This document shows positions 1 to 6,970 of a DNA stretch of 22,714 nucleotides, piece after piece. Under the pieces are notes generated by a model that worked only from the letters and a program-made list of their open reading frames with translations, searched no databases and had not been told where the DNA came from. Position 1 is the first letter of the stretch; every line of letters starts with the position of its first letter. Made by a program: the position numbers and the translations under genes. The stretch is from JAQIBY01 sp964418565 (GTDB lineage Bacteria; Bacteroidota; Bacteroidia; Bacteroidales; ML635J-15), in the NCBI GenBank assembly GCA_964418565.1, contig CAYQMB010000041.1:1-22714 (forward strand), in the 5' to 3' direction.

Positions 1-717
1 AAAGAAAGCACCTCCGGAGGTAAACAGCATGCCTTTGCCATCTCTCAGAGCGGAAAATACCTTATGCCAACGTTTCATAAAAAAGAACACAATTGTAAAA
101 CCGATGGCTCCGGCCATCACGCGGATGTGTGTGGAAGCCACCACATCGTAATCAGCCATGCCTTTTTTACTTAAAACCAGCCCGATGGCTTGCCCGGTAG
201 AGCCGCCCAAAGCCAGGAGCAATCCCAGCGGATTTGTAAACCAGTCTTTAAAACGGGCTTTTTTACCATCCGGTGTTCTGGCAGGTCTGTTGAGAACCAC
301 CATCATAATGCCGGTTAAGGTAATGGTCATGCCCAATATGGCACTGGGCTCCATGGTTTCTCCAAGAATAATCCATCCGAAAACAGCAGCTATGGGTGGT
401 GAGAGTGCCATGATTAGCATGGAAATACGTGCTCCCACAACCACAAAGGCCTGAAAAAGCAATAAATCGCCGATGGTGAAGCCTATTAATCCGGATAATG
501 CCAGCCAGAGCAGGTTGTGTGAGCTTGCGTCAAGTGGGAGAAACAGGCCACGGCTTATCCAGCTTAGCGTTCCGAGCAGGACAAAAGCGATAAACAAACG
601 GATTAAATTTACAGAGAGAGAGCCTATACGTTTCCCGGCTGCTTCGAAAAACATCGAAGTGGCTGTCCAGCAAAATGCTGTTGCAACGCCGGCTATTTCA
701 CCATAATACTGTTCCAT
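1..717 (-). CDS. EamA/DMT-family transporter, partial (C-terminus beyond window)
   Basis: Reading the minus strand from an ATG at 717 gives 239 codons with no stop, running off the window edge. The protein begins MEQYYGEIAGVATAFCWTA and is a chain of hydrophobic helices separated by short polar loops. The end of the first EamA repeat is recognisable: 'SPPIAAVFGWIILGE' (about residues 105-120), then another helix ending in 'MMVVLNRP'. A basic linker ('RTPDGKKARFKDW') follows, and the second repeat starts at 'NPLGLLLALGG'. EamA proteins of the drug/metabolite transporter superfamily are inner-membrane permeases, usually about 290-300 residues, so some 50-60 residues are missing here. The substrate cannot be deduced. 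It is transcribed away from the accessory region to its right. Confidence 0.88.
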   Translation of the reverse strand, partial: MEQYYGEIAGVATAFCWTATSMFFEAAGKRIGSLSVNLIRLFIAFVLLGTLSWISRGLFLPLDASSHNLLWLALSGLIGFTIGDLLLFQAFVVVGARISMLIMALSPPIAAVFGWIILGETMEPSAILGMTITLTGIMMVVLNRPARTPDGKKARFKDWFTNPLGLLLALGGSTGQAIGLVLSKKGMADYDVVASTHIRVMAGAIGFTIVFFFMKRWHKVFSALRDGKGMLFTSGGAFF

Positions 718-1100
718 ATCGCATGTTAAAGGCCGCAAATATGGCAAAAAAATTGGTTCTGTCCTAAACCGTGGAAAACAGGCATGGTACTATGCCAGAT
801 ATGAACCGGCGCAAGCTAAAAAGCTGTTTTGTGATTGTCGTGAGCTTTCATTGAATCATCAGGTTTTGCGTTTAATCATAAAATGCTTAGTTTTATGTAA
901 GTAAACCAAACCCGTAGGGATAGATTTTTACATTTCTTGCTAAAGAATTCTGCATTGATAAAGTCAGAAGACAAAGGGTTTGAACGGCTAATACAGAACA
1001 TAAAAGTGACTGGGAAATATGAATTAGAAAATTTTGACTTGATTATCTGGTTTGTGGTTTCAGTTTAATTAAGGCGATTTCGCCACAATTAAAAATAACG
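718..1100. other. Intergenic region between divergent EamA and KilA-N genes
   Basis: These 383 bases hold no convincing gene. They should carry the promoters for the divergent transporter and KilA-N genes. Visible content: a 47-bp repeat copy at 864-910, a weak hairpin at about 782-797 (ggcat/atgcc), and a short perfect hairpin GGCGA-tt-TCGCC at 1073-1084, 16 bases before the KilA-N ATG. No clear TAnnTTTG box was found close to either start. Confidence 0.5.
864..910 (+). repeat. 47-bp direct repeat, copy 1 (left of KilA-N gene)
   Basis: Bases 864-910 match 1981-2027 at 41 of 47 positions without gaps, by hand alignment. The longest shared block is ATCATAAAATGCTTA, and both copies end in AAACCAAA. 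The two copies lie 1117 nt apart and bracket the KilA-N pseudogene. In this copy the inverted-repeat core is decayed (CTTA...TAAG only). Confidence 0.7.
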
Positions 1101-1928
1101 ATGGCAAAAAATAAAAAAATAGAAGTACAAGGTACGGGGATCTCCATTTTCAAAGGTGAAAAAGACGACTATATTTCTCTCACTGACATTGCGCGGTATA
1201 AAGACCCAAACAATATGAACGCCATTATTCAGAATTGGCTCCGCAACAGAAATACCGTGTAATTGCTTGGGTTTTGGGAGCAGCTTTACAATCCCGGTTT
1301 TAAACCCATCGAATTCGAGGGGTTTAGAAAACAGGCAGGTCTGAATAGCTTTGTACTTACGCCCAAACGCTGGATTGAAACAACAAATGCCATCGGAATC
1401 ATTTCCAAATCCGGGCGGTATGGTGGCACCTACGCCCATAAAGATATCGCCTTTGAGTTTGCCTCCTGGATTTCCATTGAGTTCAAACTCTATGTCATCA
1501 AAGAATTCCAGCGCCTTAAAGAAGAAGAGAGCAGTCGCCAAAAACTGGATTGGAACCTGCAACGTACTCTGGCCAAAGTCAATTACACCATCCACACCGA
1601 TGCCATCAAAGAAAGACTGATTCCTGAGAGGCTAAGGAAACAGCAAATTTCTTATGTGTATGCATCAGAAGCGGATATGCTCAATATGGCGCTTTTCGGG
1701 AAAACGGCAGAAGACTGGCGGAACGAGAACCCCGGTTCTAAAGGCAATATGCGCGATGATGCCACACTGGAGCAACTGGTGGTGCTCTCCAACCTGGAAA
1801 GCATCAATGCTGTGCTGATACGCCAGAATCTTTCCCAATCAGAGCGACTAAAACAACTCAACGAGATTGCCATCGCCCAAATGACTTCTTTGGTCAATAA
1901 CTCGAATCTGAAAAAACTCGATAAATGA
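1101..1928 (+). pseudogene. KilA-N domain protein gene interrupted by one in-frame stop
   Basis: The ATG at 1101 opens a frame reading MAKNKKIEVQGTGISIFKGE, then 'YISLTDIARY' and 'NWLRNRNTV', a KilA-N DNA-binding domain start. A TAA at 1260-1262 (codon 54) interrupts it. The same frame then continues for 221 sense codons with 'GLNSFVLTPKRWIETTNAIG', 'GGTYAHKDIAFEFASWIS' and 'LYVIKEFQRL', all typical of the family, and ends at TGA 1926-1928. Read through, the product would be about 275 residues, close to the usual length. Homologues known to me have Glu or Asp where the stop falls (N-T-[VI]-E-F-L-G), so GAA to TAA is the simplest explanation. KilA-N proteins are found in phages and mobile elements and in bacterial chromosomes; their roles are poorly known. 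Alternatives are a sequencing error, stop readthrough, or re-initiation at TTG 1263. I call it a pseudogene, but the rest of the frame is undecayed, so the lesion is recent or artefactual. Confidence 0.8.
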
Positions 1929-1934
1929 AATTAG

Positions 1935-1963
1935 TCCCCGCTGGTGATAAGCAAGTATACTGA
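1935..1963. repeat. Degenerate intergenic repeat, copy 1 (REP-like)
   Basis: Just after the KilA-N stop lies CCCCGCT followed 10 bases on by CAAGTATACTGA. The same two blocks recur, with a shorter spacer and one change, at 2791-2815, just after the orphan coding remnant. The pairing resembles decayed REP-type intergenic elements, but the match is short. Confidence 0.35.
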
Positions 1964-1980
1964 AGCATAAGCACAGCAAC

Positions 1981-2027
1981 TTTTGCATTTCATCATAAAA
2001 TGCTTACTTTTAAGTAAACAAACCAAA
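1981..2027 (+). repeat. 47-bp direct repeat, copy 2 (between KilA-N and lipoprotein genes)
   Basis: This is the second copy of the 864-910 repeat (41/47 identical). It contains a perfect inverted repeat TTACTT-tt-AAGTAA at 2004-2017. It lies 33 bases before the lipoprotein ATG at 2061, so it may also carry promoter information. The block ACTTTTGC at its left edge resembles, but does not match, a TAnnTTTG -7 box. Confidence 0.7.
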
Positions 2028-2060
2028 GCTGCTTGGATGATTTTTAATGCAAAAAATTAT

Positions 2061-2615
2061 ATGAGAATAGTATTGATTATAATTATTTTACTTTTATTGA
2101 TGTCCTGTACGAATGAGACAGAGAGCGAGATTAATAAATATGAAAGTGAAAAGCCTGGATTGGAAATGGTTCAAATAAACTTGTATGGTTGTTTTATATA
2201 TCCATCCGTATTTGTTTTCAACATATCTGATAGTTCAATACTATTTCAACCCAGTGGACATATTATAGCTACAATTGAGCCTCCAAATCATGAAAATGAA
2301 AAGAATGAAATAATTGAAGTTTATAGGCCAAAATTCTTATATTTTCATTTGGATTCTACTGAGAATCATTTTATAAACGACTCTATTATTGCAAAATTTA
2401 ATGCTCATGATTTTAAGGATTCTATCAATAATGGCTTTGAAGATGGTGGTGGTGCTAGATTTATTTTCCTATATAGCAATGACTCCATCAAAGAAATAGA
2501 AGTTTGGAATGCATTTACGGAAAGACAAGCCTTATTAATCTCAAAATTTGTTGATCTAAGTTTTGAAAGGGCTAAAGATAGTTTGATGAGAGATTATTTA
2601 TTGAGATTAAAATAA
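2061..2615 (+). CDS. Putative lipoprotein, unknown function, AT-rich
   Basis: I chose the ATG at 2061 because it begins a classic lipoprotein signal: MRIVLIIIILLLLMSC, with lipobox L-M-S-C and Cys16 as the predicted lipidated residue. The upstream in-frame codons back to 1983 read through the 47-bp repeat and are unlikely to be translated. The mature part (about 169 residues) starts 'TNETESEINKYESEKPG' and looks like a globular beta-rich outer-membrane or periplasmic lipoprotein. I recognise no family. The gene is visibly richer in A+T than the neighbouring genes, which suggests separate origin. It sits between the KilA-N pseudogene and a coding remnant, in a repeat-bearing stretch. The reading frame is intact and ends at TAA 2613-2615. 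Confidence 0.65.
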   Translation: MRIVLIIIILLLLMSCTNETESEINKYESEKPGLEMVQINLYGCFIYPSVFVFNISDSSILFQPSGHIIATIEPPNHENEKNEIIEVYRPKFLYFHLDSTENHFINDSIIAKFNAHDFKDSINNGFEDGGGARFIFLYSNDSIKEIEVWNAFTERQALLISKFVDLSFERAKDSLMRDYLLRLK

Positions 2616-2767
2616 CAGACCTAAAAAACTTCAAAGCGTTTAAGAGAATCATTCAAAACTTTGTTGAATTCTATAGCCTGACGAAATACAATCTGAAAGA
2701 GATTGACAAGTTTTTATGGATATATGGCAATCATATGTTCCCTTCAAACTACGACAAAAAGAAATAA
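2582..2767 (+). pseudogene. Orphan C-terminal coding remnant (no start)
   Basis: After the lipoprotein stop, another frame is open to TAA 2765-2767. It reads 'ITDLKNFKAFKRIIQNFVEF', then 'YSLTKYNLKEIDKFLWIYGN' and 'HMFPSNYDKKK'. The pattern F-x-x-F-Y-x-L...[FL]-K-[ED]-I-D-[KR]-[FY]-L-W-x-x-G...F-P-x-x-Y is, from memory, a recurrent C-terminal end of several unrelated-looking Bacteroidota proteins, but I cannot name the family. The frame is closed upstream by TAG at 2579-2581 and has no start codon before the tail, so only the last 50 or so codons of a former gene survive. The part overlapping the lipoprotein gene (2582-2615) is probably open by chance. What replaced the missing 5' end is not visible. 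Confidence 0.45.
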
Positions 2768-2790
2768 TTAAAATCACCACACAACATTAT

Positions 2791-2815
2791 CCCCCGCTAT
2801 TGACAAGTATGCTGA
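2791..2815. repeat. Degenerate intergenic repeat, copy 2 (REP-like)
   Basis: CCCCGCT and CAAGTATGCTGA separated by 5 bases, echoing 1935-1963. In both places the element starts within a few dozen bases downstream of a stop codon. Confidence 0.35.
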
Positions 2816-3006
2816 TACAAATCTGCAGTATTGGTTTATCACGCGAAAAAGGATTGTCAGTTGTTACCGCAATCAAATAGTTCTTACCTATAAAGCCCAG
2901 AATTTATGCTAAAATGCACGATATCAGACTGTTGAAATTAGCCTTTCCCACATTTTACCGGAACACTCCCATAATCAAGGCGCCTTAACGGTCTCCGGCT
3001 TATAGC

Positions 3007-3100
3007 TGCCTGCTGCTCTGCGTATGCTGATATATGCAGCACAGGAGTTTACTCCGCTCCACTCTGTGCTGCATGCAGCATAAGCGCATCGCAGCAGGCA
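3007..3100. repeat. Large imperfect inverted repeat (REP/MITE-like hairpin)
   Basis: The left arm 3007-3044 (TGCCTGCTGC ... ATGCAGCACAG) pairs with the right arm 3064-3100 (CTGTGCTGCAT ... GCAGCAGGCA), with a few mismatches and small bulges. The 19-base centre (3045-3063) contains its own small inverted repeat (GGAG/CTCC). The result would be a cruciform of about 37 bp per arm. No coding sequence overlaps it. It could be a REP/BIME-like repeat, a miniature element or a strong terminator for transcripts from either side; no T-tract follows, so terminator is the weaker reading. Confidence 0.65.
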
Positions 3101-3104
3101 GGCT

Positions 3105-3154
3105 GCCAGCCTGCCTGCCCGCCAGTTTTAATTTTCATTGGTAGGCAGGCGGGC
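3105..3154. repeat. Second GC-rich hairpin next to the large inverted repeat
   Basis: GCCAGCCTGCCTGCC (3105-3119) pairs with GGTAGGCAGGCGGGC (3140-3154) at 13 of 15 positions, around an A/T-rich 20-base loop. Only four bases separate it from the larger inverted repeat, so the two may form one compound element. Confidence 0.55.
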
Positions 3155-3306
3155 GCCCTGGCGCAGAAAGTACTGCATGTTACCACATGGTTAACTGGAG
3201 GCTAAAAGCTGTAATCATCTTAAACGCGGTACGTATGAAAGCATCTGACGGAAACTGTTAATTCGGGAGAACAGGGGCATTCCTTTGGCATTTTTGCTGA
3301 AATGTT

Positions 3307-3314
3307 TAATTTTG
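3307..3314 (+). promoter_or_regulatory. Possible Bacteroidota -7 box TAATTTTG
   Basis: TAATTTTG fits the TAnnTTTG -7 consensus of Bacteroidota housekeeping promoters. It is 90 bases before the ATG of the carboxypeptidase-regulatory-like gene. No convincing -33 element was seen, so this is tentative. Confidence 0.3.
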
Positions 3315-3404
3315 AAAATGTGCATGTTACCCACTTGTGGTTTTGGAAAATGAACGAAATGTCTGTCACCGATGTAAATGAATTTGTGACAAAAAACGGG
3401 GATT

Positions 3405-4096
3405 ATGAAAAAACTTTTGATTTTACTTTTTTGTTTGAATACCCTTTTTGCTTTCGGTCAATCCGATTCGATAGTAATTAGCGGGCAGGTGACTGATTTT
3501 GAGGGAAATCCAAAAGAAAATGTTCTGATTATGCTCAAAGGGGATGATTTTAGCGCGTTTACAGATACCGTAACCTCTGATAAAAATGGTAAATATGCCA
3601 TGAAAGTACAGAAAGGAACGTATCCCGGTCTGGCTGCCGTAAATATGAATGAATACGGGAAAACCCACCTGGAATTCTGGGCAAACAATGTTCCGGCATA
3701 TAAGGATTTAAACCTGACCATCCGATACGATAAACTCGAAGTGTATGGATTGCATGTTTTCCGCGTCAAAGGTGCCTACCCTGGTTACACCATATATTTT
3801 CGTCCCATGAGCCTGTCACGCTATGCATCTGCAGATATGAAGGCTGAACTGTTGAGCATTGCACCGCCAAAAGATAGCATGGATATCGGGTGGAGATCAA
3901 TGGCAAAAAAGTGAATGTTAATCTGATTCAGAAAATTAAAGAATATGCAGGCGAACAGAAGATGTTTGCTTACCTCATCCATACGGAAACAGGTTCATCT
4001 GCCCCGCAAAATCAGGATTATACTAAAATACGTGTGATAGTTGAGGATAAAGAAATGGGAGATCAGGGAGAAGCTGTATATTTTTTCGAGCATTAA
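3405..4096 (+). pseudogene. Secreted carboxypeptidase-regulatory-like protein, apparent one-base frameshift
   Basis: The ATG at 3405 starts MKKLLILLFCLNTLFAFGQ, a signal peptide. A carboxypeptidase-regulatory-like (transthyretin-fold) beta-sandwich follows ('ISGQVTDFEGNPKENVLIML' ... 'SDKNGKYAMKVQKGTYPG'). This frame ends at TGA 3912-3914 after a non-native-looking end ('GWRSMAKK'). A second frame, open from 3878 to TAA 4094-4096, continues naturally: 'VEINGKKVNVNLIQKIKEYA' ... 'RVIVEDKEMGDQGEAVYFFE'. The switch lies near GGG 3888-3890. One extra G would give ...ATC GGG GTG GAG ATC AAT GGC... and a product of about 230 residues. Homologous Bacteroidota proteins use such domains in extracellular proteins, but the function here is unknown. 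The lesion may be a true mutation, a homopolymer sequencing error or a phase-variable site. If not an error, the truncated 169-residue form would still be secreted. Confidence 0.7.
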
Positions 4097-4261
4097 GGTC
4101 AGCAAACCTCCTCTTAAATCCTATGGGGAGTAAAGTCGGTTAAAATGTTTTTGAATTTAATGGCAGTCTTAAAAAAGTGTATCACCTTGTTTTATTGTTG
4201 CTGATTTCTGCAGCATTTCTTAATTTACCAACTCCAGCTTAATCAACATCAGGGTTTGATG

Positions 4262-4269
4262 TATCTTTG
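4262..4269 (+). promoter_or_regulatory. Possible -7 box TATCTTTG for the S8 protease gene
   Basis: TATCTTTG matches TAnnTTTG exactly and lies 48 bases before the chosen protease ATG at 4318. A second, less exact box (TACTTTGC) is at about 4293-4300. The two compete as the promoter; no strong -33 element is evident for either. Confidence 0.4.
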
Positions 4270-4317
4270 AATCTACCTTCTGTTTTTTTTTGTACTTTGC
4301 ACTCAAATTCAATCAAT

Positions 4318-6942
4318 ATGAAACAATTTCTGATCATACTGGCTTGTTTTACAGCCTCAGGCCTGATGGCACAAAACCTGCTGACACCAGAGCTTCGTAC
4401 CCTTGCGGAAAATGCACATGATGAAAAAGCAGAAATCCTGATTTACCTGCAGAATGATTTTGATGTCTATGAATTTCACCAACGCATGCTGGCACAAAAA
4501 GCCGGTAAGGACAAACGGGTGAAAACTCTGATGCGTGAGCTGAAAAAATCAGCATCGGCTGCCCAGTCGGATTTTCTGAGTGAGTTGTCCGGCATAAAAG
4601 ATGATGGCATCACACAAATTGAGCTACTTGAGCGGTTCTGGATTTCCAACGCTCTGCTGATGCGAGTCCCCCTAAATAAGCTGCATGTGATTGCAGCCAT
4701 CCCCGGTGTTAAACACCTGGATGTCAATTCAGGTCGCTACGTGGTGCAGGATCCGGTACGTGTTGAACCGGATGCCGGTCGTTCTCCCGGCGGTATTGAA
4801 AACGGACTGGAAGCCATCAACGCACCGGCCATGTGGGAGCTGGGCTATACGGGCAGAAATACTCTCTTTCTCAGCATGGATACAGGTGTTTTTCCGGAAC
4901 ATCCTGCCATCACTAATCGCTTTAACGGAGACCATGTGCCAATGGATTATGCATGGTATGGCGTGCGCTCTGCTTTGCCGTTTGATCACGCATCATCCAG
5001 CCATGGTACGCATACCACAGGTACTGTGCTCGGACTTGAAGCGGCAACCAATGATACCATTGGTGTGGCCTGGGAAGCATACTGGATGGCCAGCGACCCG
5101 GTGGCAAGTTCTGAGTCGGATCTGCTCGATCCCGGCGACTTTATGAATGTCTTCCAGTGGGTGCTTAATCCCGATGGTAATCCCGAAACCACCTCAGATG
5201 TTCCTGATGTAATCAACAATTCATGGGGATATGATTATACCCTTGCTCAGCAATTCAACGCCTGCGAGCTTGAAGAAGCTCAAATATTGCAGGTGATTGA
5301 GGCAGCCGGTATTGCTTCACCTTTTTCTGCAGGAAACGAAGGGCCTGGCCCATCTACTACCGGATTCCCGGCTATGCTCGCCTATAACGACCTTAACGCC
5401 ATGTCAATTGGTGCGGTTAATGGCAACACCGACGGTTATCCCATAGCCGATTTTTCATCCCGTGGGCCCACAACTTGCGTGGAAACCGGTGATTCACTTG
5501 AAATCAAACCGGAAGTATCGGCACCGGGTGTTTCAGTGCGCTCTTGCTCCGGCCGTGACGGCTATGCCAACCTGTCCGGAACCTCCATGGCTTGCCCTCA
5601 TGTGAGCGGTGCATTGCTGCTGCTTAAGGAAGCTTATCCTTTTCTGGGTTCATATGAACTGAAGCAGGCCCTGTATGCTACCGCAGTTGATCTTGGTGAT
5701 CCCGGCGAGGATAATACCTACGGTCGGGGTATAATAGATGCCTTTGCGGCGTATCAGTTTCTGGATATTACCTACGAACCGGTACCCCCGGTTACCGATT
5801 CTTTTGATGTGGCCGTTGAAATTACACAACCCGGACAACTGTATTTTTGCCCCGGAAGCGAAAACTGGCAGGCGGAATTTCAGGTAACAAATACAGGACA
5901 ACAGGAAATAACGGAAATACAGTACCACTACAGTCTCAATTATGGCGATACTGTATCAAATGTATGGACGGGTTCGCTTACATCCGGCCAAAGTTTTACG
6001 ATTGATCCCGACCCGGTTGAGCTCGTGGCAGGATACAACCAACTATACGTGTGGCTTGATTTGCCTGGCATTGAAAGAGAATACAATCGCTTTAACAACG
6101 CAGATGTACAGGGAGTTAATATGGTTAGCCTCGAGTCATTTCCCTGGAAAGAGGATTTTGAGCTCGCTGAAACCGGTTTCTTAAATTCGTCCTGGTTTGT
6201 GGACAATCCCGATGGCGACAGAACCTGGGAAGTGGCACCTGCTGCCGGAAATGATACAAGCACACGAGCGCTGAGAATGAATTGCCTCAATTATCAAAAT
6301 GAAGGTGAACTGGATGCCATTTACAGCCCCGTTATCGCTTTACCGGAATCCGAAAGAATCACACTGAGTGCTGACTTTGCGTATCAAAAGCGTATGGAAT
6401 ATCTGTTTGCCGATAGCCTGAGGATATTTGCTTCTACCGATTGCGGTCAGACATTTCCTCATCTGTTGTTCAGCGATGGCGGAGAAACCATGGTTACCGT
6501 TGATGGCAATGCGAGTAGCAATGAGTTTGTTCCTGAAACCGCAGCAGACTGGGATACAATCAATATGGATATTAGCAGTCTGGCGGGGGAAGAAGTGATG
6601 CTGAAATTTGAAGCATTCAATGACAACGGAAGCAGCATATACCTTGATAACATCAGAGTTTATGAAGGTGGCCCTGAAAGCGTAGAATCGGTGATGGCAA
6701 TGGAGTTTACGATGTTTCCCAATCCCGCAAAGGATATGGTTTCCCTGATTTTCAACCAGCCTCTGGATGAGAACAGCCACATCAGTGTGTTAAGCCTGCA
6801 GGGGACGTGCCTCAGGACTGTGCTACTGAAAAAGGGCGAACGTAAATACAGCATGGGATTGCCTGACATTGCTGCGGGTGTCTACCTTATGGAGATTAAA
6901 TCTTCGTCTGGAAGAGATGTGCGCAAGCTGATAATTAAATAA
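4318..6942 (+). CDS. Secreted S8 (subtilisin-like) serine protease with T9SS sorting domain
   Basis: The ATG at 4318 is chosen because it begins a signal peptide, MKQFLIILACFTASGLMAQ; the open frame upstream (from 4267) lies in promoter-like DNA. The product is 874 residues. An inhibitor-like propeptide (about 35-145) precedes the catalytic domain. The catalytic residues are in family order: Asp188 in 'LSMDTGVF', His229 in 'SHGTHTTG', oxyanion Asn340 in 'SAGNEGPGP' and Ser423 in 'LSGTSMACPHVSG'. Then come a beta-rich segment that may be CARDB-like (about 505-600), a MAM/jelly-roll-like region with 'DFELAETGF' and 'SSIYLDNIRVYEG' (about 615-785), and a C-terminal sorting domain: 'FTMFPNPAKD', 'AAGVYLMEI', ending 'RKLIIK'. 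T9SS moves such proteins across the outer membrane and attaches or releases them. The likely role is extracellular protein degradation. It converges with the DJ-1-like gene 28 bases downstream. Confidence 0.95.
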   Translation: MKQFLIILACFTASGLMAQNLLTPELRTLAENAHDEKAEILIYLQNDFDVYEFHQRMLAQKAGKDKRVKTLMRELKKSASAAQSDFLSELSGIKDDGITQIELLERFWISNALLMRVPLNKLHVIAAIPGVKHLDVNSGRYVVQDPVRVEPDAGRSPGGIENGLEAINAPAMWELGYTGRNTLFLSMDTGVFPEHPAITNRFNGDHVPMDYAWYGVRSALPFDHASSSHGTHTTGTVLGLEAATNDTIGVAWEAYWMASDPVASSESDLLDPGDFMNVFQWVLNPDGNPETTSDVPDVINNSWGYDYTLAQQFNACELEEAQILQVIEAAGIASPFSAGNEGPGPSTTGFPAMLAYNDLNAMSIGAVNGNTDGYPIADFSSRGPTTCVETGDSLEIKPEVSAPGVSVRSCSGRDGYANLSGTSMACPHVSGALLLLKEAYPFLGSYELKQALYATAVDLGDPGEDNTYGRGIIDAFAAYQFLDITYEPVPPVTDSFDVAVEITQPGQLYFCPGSENWQAEFQVTNTGQQEITEIQYHYSLNYGDTVSNVWTGSLTSGQSFTIDPDPVELVAGYNQLYVWLDLPGIEREYNRFNNADVQGVNMVSLESFPWKEDFELAETGFLNSSWFVDNPDGDRTWEVAPAAGNDTSTRALRMNCLNYQNEGELDAIYSPVIALPESERITLSADFAYQKRMEYLFADSLRIFASTDCGQTFPHLLFSDGGETMVTVDGNASSNEFVPETAADWDTINMDISSLAGEEVMLKFEAFNDNGSSIYLDNIRVYEGGPESVESVMAMEFTMFPNPAKDMVSLIFNQPLDENSHISVLSLQGTCLRTVLLKKGERKYSMGLPDIAAGVYLMEIKSSSGRDVRKLIIK

Positions 6943-6970
6943 AAAAATAATTGTCTGTCAGGAAATAGAG

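Larger units (their letters stand above)
2768..3404. other. Gene-free, repeat-rich intergenic stretch
   Basis: About 640 bases with no supported gene. From left to right: a degenerate repeat copy (2791-2815); a perfect 10-bp palindrome AAGGCGCCTT (2977-2986); two large GC-rich hairpins (3007-3100 and 3105-3154); a small hairpin CATGT-tacc-ACATG (about 3176-3189); and a possible promoter box at 3307-3314. TGCATGTTACC occurs twice, near 3174 and 3321. The 3000-3160 part is sharply more G+C-rich than the AT-rich DNA on its left. Confidence 0.55.

Noticed and set aside
1089..1595. Antisense open frame across the KilA-N gene
   Set aside because: The sense strand has clear KilA-N conservation; the antisense product shows no domain.
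1263..1928. An independent gene starting at TTG 1263
   Set aside because: It begins in the middle of a KilA-N protein in the same frame as the 1101 start; the single TAA explains the split better.
1983..2060. Longer start for the lipoprotein gene
   Set aside because: The upstream codons run through the 47-bp repeat and would bury the lipoprotein signal; ATG 2061 gives a clean signal peptide and lipobox.
2914..2976. Short reading frame MHDIRLLKLAFPTF...
   Set aside because: Only 20 or so codons, no homology recognised and no ribosome-binding site; it sits in repeat-rich intergenic DNA.
3045..3100. Intrinsic terminator
   Set aside because: The hairpin is much longer than usual terminators and no T-run follows on either strand.
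3007..3154. CRISPR array
   Set aside because: The repeats are inverted arms of two hairpins, not evenly spaced direct repeats with unique spacers; no cas gene is near.
4691..5146. Long open frame overlapping the S8 protease in another phase
   Set aside because: The protease frame carries the catalytic motifs; the overlapping frame has no recognisable domain.
6943..6970. Bidirectional terminator between the protease and DJ-1-like genes
   Set aside because: Only 28 AT-rich bases with no convincing inverted repeat.
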